A DNA stretch of 5,622 nt. Origin: an uncultured Bacteroides sp. (GTDB lineage: Bacteria > Bacteroidota > Bacteroidia > Bacteroidales > Bacteroidaceae). The notes under the pieces are model-generated. The model did not search any database. It saw nothing but the letters and a program-made list of their open reading frames with translations, and was not told the DNA's origin. The DNA lies in assembly GCA_905197435.1 (NCBI GenBank), contig CAJJYX010000186.1, positions 1-5,622 of the forward strand, read 5' to 3'. A program made the position numbers and the translations under genes. This document shows positions 1-5,621 of the stretch, piece after piece (position 1 is the stretch's first letter; every line of letters starts with the position of its first letter).

Positions 1-1
1 G

Positions 2-1837
2 TTCTCTGCCGAGGCAAGCTATATACAGACCGCCACCTCCCTGCAGGTTTCTGCCGAAGCCAATGTGGAGAAACTGACCTATGAGCGCCAGCCGGTCGGA
101 GATATCGGCCTGGGCGCTACCTGGCTGCCGGGTGATAAGAACACGCACTATCTGAATACCTATTTCACGTATGACAATGAAGAGGTGATGACTGCCGACG
201 GCATCCTGGCGCAGAAGAACGGAAAGGATTCCCTGGAGGTGTCTGCCCGGTTCGAGCATTTCCCGTTGAAAATGGGCAATGCCTTCATCCCGGACCGAAT
301 GGTGGCCCTCACCGGAGATATTGACGGCGGGCTTTATATCTATGGCTCGCCGGACAAGCCTCAGGTGCATGGTGACGTCACACTGGACAGCGTTTCTGTC
401 TATGCACGCCAGGCGGGGGCGCGCTACTGGTTTGACAACCGTCCGGTACAGATAAAGGACAACCAACTGATATTCGATAAGTTTGCCATTTATACCACCA
501 GCAAGAATCCGTTTACGATTGACGGCAAGGTTGACTTCCGGAATATGGAGCGCCCTATGGCCAACCTCAATCTGCAGGCAGAGAACTATACGCTGCTGGA
601 TGCGCCGCGCACCCGCGAGAGCCTGGTGTATGGAAAGGTGTTCGTCGACCTGCACGCCACAGTGAAGGGACCGCTCGACGGGCTTACCATGCGTGGAAAC
701 ATGAACCTGTTGGGCAATACCAACGTGACCTACGTGCTGACCGATTCTCCTTTAACGGTGGAAGACCGTCTCAGCGGACTGGTAACCTTTACTTCGTTTA
801 CCGATACGACGTCGGTGGAGGCGGATGAAGTTCCCGCCATGTCGTTGGGAGGACTGGAGATGTATATGTCCGTCCATATCGACGATGCCGTCCGCCTTCG
901 CGCCGACCTGAGCCCCGACCGCAGCAAGTACATCGAGCTGGAAGGCGGCGGTGACCTGAACATGCAGTATACCCCCCAAGGGGATATAAGCCTTACCGGG
1001 CGTTATACCCTCTCGGGCGGTGTCATGAAATATTCGTTGCCTATCATTCCGTTGAAGGAGTTCCAGTTCAATCCGGGCAGCTATGTGGATTGGCGGGGCA
1101 ATATCATGGATCCCACTTTGAACCTGAAAGCCACGGAACGCATGCGGGCCTCTGTGGCCGATGGAGACGGGGACGGCTCGCGGATGGTGAATTTCGACGT
1201 TTCCATCTCTATCAAGAACAGACTCGACTCTCCTGACCTTGTGTTCGATATTTCGGCGCCTGAGGATGCCACGGTAGAGAACGAACTGCAGGCCATGGGT
1301 GCGGAGGAACGCAGCAAGCAGGCCATTGCCATGCTTGCCACGGGCATCTACCTGAACAGCGGCGCCAAAGGAGGAGGGCTGACGATGGGAGCTGCTTTGA
1401 ACTCGGTGCTTCAGAGCCAGATAAACTCTCTGGCGGGAGGCATAAAGGGTGCCAATATCAGCGTAGGCGTGGAGGACCGCACCTCTGCCGAGACCGGTGA
1501 TACGCAGAAGGATTTCAGCTTCCGTTATTCCCAGCGTTTCTTCAACGACCGCGTGCAGATTGTCATTGGCGGTAAAGTATCCACCGGAGCCAACGCCACG
1601 AACGATGCGGAATCATTCATAGACAATATATCGTTGGAATACCGCCTTGATGCGTCGGGCACCCGTTATGTCCGTGTATTCCATAATAAGAACTACGAAA
1701 GCATACTCGATGGCGAGATAACCGAAACAGGTGTCGGACTTGTGTTGCGCCGGAAGATGGACCGGCTGGGTGAGCTCTTCATCTTCAAGAAGAAAAAGGT
1801 AAAGCCGGAGGCTGAGAACAACGATGTGAAAAAGTAG
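2..1837 (+). CDS. tamB: TamB, translocation and assembly module subunit, C-terminal part (5' end outside window)
   Basis: The frame is open from the first complete codon at position 2 to the TAG at 1835-1837. The GTG at 65 is an internal Val, not a start, so the gene is cut by the window edge. The 611 codons present are about 40% of a typical Bacteroidota TamB (roughly 1,450-1,500 aa, from memory). The sequence is a long run of alternating hydrophobic/polar beta strands, as in the TamB beta-taco groove. It ends in the conserved TamB/DUF490 C-terminal domain, including the segment SLAGGIKGANISVGVED (about 1430-1480) and the strand pairs around FSFRYSQRFFNDRVQIVIGG (about 1515-1575). TamB spans the periplasm from the inner membrane and works with an Omp85-family partner, here TamL directly downstream, in outer-membrane protein assembly and/or lipid transport. 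Two oddities are a DGDGDG loop at 1160-1177 and a lysine-rich tail after the last strand. The family call is firm; the exact cargo is not visible from sequence. Confidence 0.9.
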   Translation, partial: FSAEASYIQTATSLQVSAEANVEKLTYERQPVGDIGLGATWLPGDKNTHYLNTYFTYDNEEVMTADGILAQKNGKDSLEVSARFEHFPLKMGNAFIPDRMVALTGDIDGGLYIYGSPDKPQVHGDVTLDSVSVYARQAGARYWFDNRPVQIKDNQLIFDKFAIYTTSKNPFTIDGKVDFRNMERPMANLNLQAENYTLLDAPRTRESLVYGKVFVDLHATVKGPLDGLTMRGNMNLLGNTNVTYVLTDSPLTVEDRLSGLVTFTSFTDTTSVEADEVPAMSLGGLEMYMSVHIDDAVRLRADLSPDRSKYIELEGGGDLNMQYTPQGDISLTGRYTLSGGVMKYSLPIIPLKEFQFNPGSYVDWRGNIMDPTLNLKATERMRASVADGDGDGSRMVNFDVSISIKNRLDSPDLVFDISAPEDATVENELQAMGAEERSKQAIAMLATGIYLNSGAKGGGLTMGAALNSVLQSQINSLAGGIKGANISVGVEDRTSAETGDTQKDFSFRYSQRFFNDRVQIVIGGKVSTGANATNDAESFIDNISLEYRLDASGTRYVRVFHNKNYESILDGEITETGVGLVLRRKMDRLGELFIFKKKKVKPEAENNDVKK

Positions 1838-1842
1838 GGGAG
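1837..1842 (+). promoter_or_regulatory. Shine-Dalgarno-like sequence before tamL, overlapping the tamB stop
   Basis: GGGGAG begins on the last base of the tamB TAG stop and ends 4 nt before the tamL ATG at 1847. The 9-nt gap and overlap with the stop suggest translational coupling of tamB and tamL. Spacing is short, and Bacteroidota often do not rely on Shine-Dalgarno pairing, so its contribution is uncertain. It still supports the chosen start. Confidence 0.5.
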
Positions 1843-1846
1843 TGAT

Positions 1847-4201
1847 ATGAAACGACTGATATTATATATTGCAGGATTGATATTCCTGGCAGGATGCTCC
1901 ACTACGAAGCACTTGCCCGAGGGGGAGATACTCTATACCGGCCAGAAGCCGATGATTGTGTTGAACCGCAGTGAGACGTCCGTTGGCGAGATTGCCATGG
2001 AGGAGGTGGAGGCAGCCCTTGCCACGGCGCCCAACAATTCATTGTTGGGAAGTTCCACCATTCGCTATCCTTTTCCTTTCGGGCTGTGGATTTATAATGG
2101 GTTCCAGAAGTACGAGAAGGGACTCGGCAAGTGGATATTCAATAAGTTTGCCGCGACTCCGGTACTTATGTCCACGGTGAATCCTGATATACGCCGGAAA
2201 GCGGCTGTCAACTTGTTGCACGATTACGGCTATTTCAACGGAAGCGTCAGCTACAAGACGTTTGTCGACCCGAAAGACTCGCTGAAGGCCAAGTTGCAAT
2301 ATACGGTGGACATGCGCAATCCCTACTTTATAGATACGGTGTATTATCGCGGCTTTAACCAGCGCACCACCCGCATTATGGAATTGGGACGCCGCCGTTC
2401 CCTCATCAGCCCGGGGGAGCAGTTCAATGTGACCGACCTGGACGGGGAGCGCACACGCATCAGTACCCTGCTGCGCAATGTGGGCTGCTATTATTTCCGT
2501 CCCGACTACCTGACCTATCAGGCGGATACGATGATGGTTCCTGATGGGCATGTCCAGATGCGTATGATTCCCGTTCCAGGTATGCCGAAGGTGGCCGAGA
2601 AACAGTTCCGTGTGGGCAACAAGTCCGTATATCTTCTTGGAAGGCAGGGACAGGAGCCCAATGACAGCATGGATTACAAAGGCTTGACTATCCATTATTA
2701 TGACAAACCGCCGGTACGTCCCAATATGCTCTACCGTTGGTTGAACTATCAAGGTTATCGGCGGAAGCGCCAGATACAGGACAGTGCAGGCATTGCCCGC
2801 CAGCGGTCCATGCAGAGCTTATATAGTCTGTACCGTCAGACCCGTATCCAGGAACGTCTGGCAAGCGTTGGCATTTTCCGTTATGCGGAAATGCAGTATA
2901 TACCGCGTGATACGGCATTTGTTTCCGATACATTGGATGTGAAGGTCATTGCCGCGCTCGACAAGCCGTATGATGCGGAGTTGGACTTCAATGTCACCAT
3001 GAAGAGCAATAACCAGACGGGACCGGGCGCTTCCTTTACTGTGACGAAGAACAATGTCTTCGGTGGTGGTGAAAGCTGGAATGTGAAACTGAACGGCTCG
3101 TACGAATGGCAGACGGGCAAGGCGAGCTCTTCCTTGATGAACAGTTACGAACTGGGCATCTCCACTTCGCTCATCTTTCCGCGTGTGGTGTTTCCCCGGA
3201 TGGGCGACCGTGAATATGACTTCCCTGCCACAACGACTTTCCGCCTGTATGCCGACCAGATGAACCGTGCCAAGTATTATAAGCTGCTGGCTTTTGGCGG
3301 CAACGTTACTTATGACTTCCAGCCCAAGGCGACATCCAGGCACAGCATAACTCCCTTCCGGCTGACGTTCAATGTACTGCGCAACCCTACTGCTGCTTTT
3401 GATACATTGCGCGCCCAGAACCCGGCGCTTTACGTCAGCTTGCGCGACCAATTTATACCTGCCATGGAGTACACCTATACTTACGACAATGCTTCTGTAC
3501 GCGGCAAGCGCAACCCCATTTGGTGGCAAACCACTGTGGCGTCGGCGGGTAACCTGACCTCTGCCGTCTACCGCATTTTCGGCAAGCCGTTCGGTGAGGA
3601 GGGAAAGAAGCTTTTCGGGGTACCTTTTGCACAGTTCCTGAAGCTGAATTCGGAATTCAGGTACCATTACCGGATAGACAAGAACCAGATGATTGCCTCA
3701 CGCATTGCAGGAGGGGTGGTATGGTCGTATGGAAATGCCACGACCGCGCCTTATACGGAACAGTTCTATATAGGCGGTGCCAACAGTGTACGTGCCTTTT
3801 CTGCGCGCAGCATAGGCCCGGGCGGTTATCCTCCTGAGACGGACAAGAAATATACTTATATAAACCATGTGGGGGACATCCGTATGGAAGCCAATATCGA
3901 ATACCGTTTCCGTATGATTGCCGACTTGCATGGAGCGGTGTTCCTGGATGCCGGCAATGTATGGCTGATGCGCAAGGACGAGAGCCGCCCGAATGGGGAG
4001 GTTACCCTGAAGAATTTCCCGAAGCAGATTGCTTTAGGTACGGGAGTCGGTTTGCGTTACGATTTGGATTTCCTCGTTTTCCGCCTGGACCTGGGTATCG
4101 GGCTGCATGATCCGTATGATACCGGAAAGTCGGGATATTATAATATTACGAAGTTCAAGGACAGCATGGCGCTCCATTTTGCCATCGGTTATCCGTTCTA
4201 A
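1847..4201 (+). CDS. tamL: TamL, lipoprotein-type TamA/BamA-family outer-membrane barrel protein
   Basis: The 784-aa product starts with a lipoprotein signal peptide: MKR, a hydrophobic stretch, then the lipobox LAGC with the acceptor Cys at residue 17 (codon 1895-1897). Residues about 24-370 fit a periplasmic POTRA region, with segments such as LLHDYGYFNGSVSYK (123-137) and the strand/turn patterns of POTRA repeats. Residues about 375-784 form an Omp85 barrel. It contains the conserved loop-6 region GGANSVRAFSARSIGPGG (643-660), the following GDIRMEANIEYRF (676-688) and the LDAGNVW strand (700-706), and ends in aromatic Phe as a barrel beta-signal does. A lipid anchor on a TamA-like barrel is the hallmark of TamL, the Bacteroidota version of TamA. 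It lies 9 nt after tamB, its expected partner, so the two are almost certainly one transcription unit. A plain BamA is unlikely because BamA lacks a lipobox and has five POTRA domains. The core motif reads VRAF rather than VRGF. Confidence 0.9.
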   Translation: MKRLILYIAGLIFLAGCSTTKHLPEGEILYTGQKPMIVLNRSETSVGEIAMEEVEAALATAPNNSLLGSSTIRYPFPFGLWIYNGFQKYEKGLGKWIFNKFAATPVLMSTVNPDIRRKAAVNLLHDYGYFNGSVSYKTFVDPKDSLKAKLQYTVDMRNPYFIDTVYYRGFNQRTTRIMELGRRRSLISPGEQFNVTDLDGERTRISTLLRNVGCYYFRPDYLTYQADTMMVPDGHVQMRMIPVPGMPKVAEKQFRVGNKSVYLLGRQGQEPNDSMDYKGLTIHYYDKPPVRPNMLYRWLNYQGYRRKRQIQDSAGIARQRSMQSLYSLYRQTRIQERLASVGIFRYAEMQYIPRDTAFVSDTLDVKVIAALDKPYDAELDFNVTMKSNNQTGPGASFTVTKNNVFGGGESWNVKLNGSYEWQTGKASSSLMNSYELGISTSLIFPRVVFPRMGDREYDFPATTTFRLYADQMNRAKYYKLLAFGGNVTYDFQPKATSRHSITPFRLTFNVLRNPTAAFDTLRAQNPALYVSLRDQFIPAMEYTYTYDNASVRGKRNPIWWQTTVASAGNLTSAVYRIFGKPFGEEGKKLFGVPFAQFLKLNSEFRYHYRIDKNQMIASRIAGGVVWSYGNATTAPYTEQFYIGGANSVRAFSARSIGPGGYPPETDKKYTYINHVGDIRMEANIEYRFRMIADLHGAVFLDAGNVWLMRKDESRPNGEVTLKNFPKQIALGTGVGLRYDLDFLVFRLDLGIGLHDPYDTGKSGYYNITKFKDSMALHFAIGYPF

Positions 4202-4256
4202 CCTGCATGATTCTGACTCCCGGTAGCTCTTGCCATGAAAATGTACGTTTTTGAAC

Positions 4257-4288
4257 AGATAGTGGTAAAGAATGAACTAAAACTATCT
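4257..4288. repeat. Perfect 7-bp inverted repeat upstream of the nucleotidyltransferase promoter
   Basis: AGATAGT (4257-4263) and ACTATCT (4282-4288) are exact reverse complements separated by 18 nt. The right arm abuts the TTTTG of the -33 element (4288-4292). It may be an operator for a dimeric regulator. Less likely it is a weak terminator for tamL, because the stem is A/T-rich, the loop is long and only four T follow. No stronger terminator is seen after tamL; GGTTA/TAACC across the stop (4187-4203) has no T-run. Confidence 0.35.
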
Positions 4289-4317
4289 TTTGCCGGACAT
4301 AAATTTTAGTACATTTG
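4289..4317 (+). promoter_or_regulatory. Bacteroides-type sigma-ABfr promoter for the nucleotidyltransferase gene
   Basis: TACATTTG at 4310-4317 matches the Bacteroides -7 consensus TAnnTTTG exactly. TTTG at 4289-4292 is a plausible -33 element, 17 nt upstream, slightly shorter than the usual spacing. Transcription would begin near 4322-4326, giving a leader of about 40 nt before the ATG at 4366. This marks the nucleotidyltransferase as a separate unit from tamB-tamL. Confidence 0.7.
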
Positions 4318-4320
4318 CAA

Positions 4321-4338
4321 CCGTTATCAACGGTGATA
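4321..4338 (+). repeat. Overlapping small inverted repeats at the predicted transcription start
   Basis: Two mutually exclusive short inverted repeats overlap here. CCGTT-ATC-AACGG (4321-4333) could form a tight 5-bp hairpin. TATCA-N4-TGATA (4325-4338) is a 14-bp operator-like palindrome. They lie on the predicted start site just downstream of the -7 box, a usual place for a repressor site or a 5' leader stem. Both are short enough to arise by chance. Confidence 0.3.
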
Positions 4339-4365
4339 CACTAACCTTTTTAAATAATAACTGAT

Positions 4366-5277
4366 ATGAAACCAACATTATTCTTATTGGCAGCCGGCAT
4401 GGGTAGCCGGTATGGTGGCCTGAAACAACTGGACGGACTGGGTCCTAATGGCGAAACTATTATGGATTATTCTATTTACGATGCTATCAATGCCGGTTTC
4501 GGCAAGCTCGTTTTTGTTATCCGTAAAGATTTTGAGCAGGACTTCCGCGACAAGATTATCTCCAAATACGAAGGCCATATCCCATGCGAACTGGTGTTCC
4601 AATCTATCAATGACCTTCCCGAAGGCTTCACCTGTCCCGAAGGCCGTACCAAACCTTGGGGAACCAACCATGCGGTACTGATGGGCGCCGATGTGATAAA
4701 GGAACCGTTTGCTGTTATCAACTGCGACGATTTCTACGGTCGTGATTCCTTCCTGGTGATGGGCAAATTCCTTGCTGCCCTGCCCGAAGGCTCCAAGAAT
4801 GTATATTCCATGGTGGGCTTCCGCATCGGCAACACGCTGAGCGAAAGCGGTACCGTATCCCGCGGTCTGTGCGGAACGGATGCAAACAATCTGTTGACTT
4901 CCGTAGTAGAGCGCACCAAGATTCAGCGTATGGACGGCGAGGTGAAGTACATCGACGATAACGGCGAATGGACTGCCACTCCCGAGACAACTCCGGTCAG
5001 CATGAACTTCTGGGGATTTACTCCCGATTATTTTGCTTACAGTGCGGAGTTCTTCAAGAGCTTCTTGAGCGACCCGAAGAACATGGAAAACCTGAAGAGT
5101 GAATTCTTTATCCCGTTGATGGTAGACAAGCTGATCAAAGATGGCATTGCTACCTGCGAGGTGCTTGACACAACCAGCAAGTGGTTTGGCGTGACTTATC
5201 CCGAAGACCGTCAGAGCGTGGTCGACAAGATTCAGGCTTTGGTGGATGCGGGCGAATATCCTGCCAAGCTGTTCTAA
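4366..5277 (+). CDS. Nucleotidyltransferase family protein (sugar-nucleotide pyrophosphorylase fold)
   Basis: The 303-aa protein opens with the NTP_transferase signature LAAGMGSRYGGLKQ (residues 8-21), the glycine-rich loop with Arg and Lys that holds the NTP phosphates. Further family landmarks follow: KPWGTNHAVL (96-105), where nucleotidyltransferases contact the base; INCDDFYG (118-125), whose Asp residues should bind the catalytic metal; ESGTVSRG (160-167); MNFWGFTPDYF (213-223); and WFGVTYPEDR (273-282) near the end. There is no signal peptide or membrane segment, so it is cytoplasmic. It should join an NTP to a phosphorylated sugar or similar phosphate compound and release pyrophosphate, but neither substrate can be read from the sequence. 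There is no left-handed beta-helix acyltransferase domain, so it is not a GlmU or GlgC type. The ATG at 4366 directly precedes the signature and follows an A/T-rich leader without a Shine-Dalgarno, normal for Bacteroides. It has its own promoter and is followed by terminator-like repeats, so it is probably monocistronic. Confidence 0.85.
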   Translation: MKPTLFLLAAGMGSRYGGLKQLDGLGPNGETIMDYSIYDAINAGFGKLVFVIRKDFEQDFRDKIISKYEGHIPCELVFQSINDLPEGFTCPEGRTKPWGTNHAVLMGADVIKEPFAVINCDDFYGRDSFLVMGKFLAALPEGSKNVYSMVGFRIGNTLSESGTVSRGLCGTDANNLLTSVVERTKIQRMDGEVKYIDDNGEWTATPETTPVSMNFWGFTPDYFAYSAEFFKSFLSDPKNMENLKSEFFIPLMVDKLIKDGIATCEVLDTTSKWFGVTYPEDRQSVVDKIQALVDAGEYPAKLF

Positions 5278-5294
5278 AAATATAGCCGGAAGAT

Positions 5295-5398
5295 AAAAGG
5301 GGATGTGTCAAAACTCCCGTTTTAATAAATTACCCCTGCCACAGATATCTGTAGCAGGGGTAATCTTTCTGTTTGGGCATTATGACACACCCTCTTTT
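5295..5398. repeat. 104-nt nested palindrome, terminator-like or small dispersed repeat element
   Basis: The outer arms 5295-5310 and 5383-5398 pair in 14 of 16 positions (one further G.U, one A-C mismatch). The inner arms form the palindrome at 5329-5364. Both share the same centre of symmetry, 5346.5, so this is one structure with a partly matching middle (for example CCC 5316-5318 with GGG 5375-5377). The left edge is AAAA and the right edge is CTTTTT (5394-5399), which suits a terminator on either strand. It begins 18 nt after the nucleotidyltransferase stop. A non-autonomous mobile element or its remnant is the main alternative; no convincing target-site duplication is seen. Confidence 0.65.
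5329..5364. terminator. Near-perfect 36-nt palindrome, core hairpin
   Basis: ATTACCCCTGC (5329-5339) pairs fully with GCAGGGGTAAT (5354-5364). After a single C/A mismatch, ACAGAT/ATCTGT continues the symmetry to the centre. The G/C-rich hairpin is very stable, but what follows (CTTTCTGTTT) is a poor U-tract. Termination may rely on the outer arms and the T-run at 5395-5399. Confidence 0.55.
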
Positions 5399-5416
5399 TG
5401 ATAGGATTGAGTGTCT

Positions 5417-5466
5417 AAAAGAGGAGGCTGTTATATGCTTGTCAGAGTTTTGAAACAGCCTCTTTT
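5417..5466. terminator. Second terminator-like hairpin, related to the first
   Basis: AGGCTGTT (5425-5432) pairs perfectly with AACAGCCT (5454-5461) across a 21-nt loop. The stem extends outward either as GAGGA with G.U pairs, or as AAAAGAGG (5417-5424) with CCTCTTTT (5459-5466) by bulging one AGG. The A-run on the left and T-run on the right suit termination in both directions. The right arm (5445-5466), reverse complemented, matches 5295-5316 of the first palindrome at 19 of 22 positions, so the two are relatives. Confidence 0.6.
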
Positions 5467-5572
5467 GATGTTCTGTTATAACCTGAGCTCGGTATAAGAC
5501 TTTGCTTATAACTGATATGAACTGAAGTAAATGATTAAGCAGCACTATCTTAATTCTCCTCCTCCCCGGAGG

Positions 5573-5621
5573 TTGTGTAAAAAGTAATCATCAAGTGTTC
5601 TTTGACATATTGTATAAAAAG
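5573..5621 (+). repeat. Two near-identical 12-mers with 37-nt period, cut by the window edge
   Basis: TTGTGTAAAAAG (5573-5584) and TTGTATAAAAAG (5610-5621) match at 11 of 12 positions and start 37 nt apart. The second copy runs into the window end, so it cannot be told whether the unit repeats further. A/T richness makes a chance match possible. Confidence 0.4.
5596..5607 (+). promoter_or_regulatory. boxA-like antitermination sequence, possible rRNA operon leader
   Basis: TGTTCTTTGACA matches the E. coli rrn boxA (TGCTCTTTAACA) at 10 of 12 positions. boxA in an rRNA leader recruits NusB/S10 antitermination factors. If this is one, a 16S rRNA gene should begin within a few hundred nt to the right. 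No exact -7 promoter is seen just upstream, which weakens the case. Confidence 0.35.

Noticed and set aside
65..67. GTG as a possible start of the first gene
   Set aside because: The frame stays open to the left edge of the window with TamB-like strands, so this is an internal valine and the gene is truncated by the window.
2039..2752. 237-codon open frame on the minus strand opposite tamL
   Set aside because: It lies entirely inside tamL, whose product has clear family motifs in this stretch. The antisense translation shows no recognisable domain and there is no ribosome-binding or promoter signal. Long antisense frames are common opposite G/C-biased third positions.
2819..3667. 282-codon open frame on the minus strand opposite the TamL barrel
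   Set aside because: Same reasoning: a shadow of a well-supported gene, with no family-like features in its translation.
4187..4203. GGTTA/TAACC hairpin across the tamL stop as terminator
   Set aside because: The stem is only 5 bp, overlaps coding sequence and has no T-run after it.
5330..5545. 71-codon minus-strand frame through the repeat region
   Set aside because: It runs through both hairpins, starts at a GTG without a ribosome-binding sequence and has no recognisable features. The palindromes explain the sequence better.
5602..5619. TTGACA...TATAAA as a sigma-70 type promoter
   Set aside because: The two elements are only 6 nt apart, far from the usual 17, and Bacteroides uses a different consensus.
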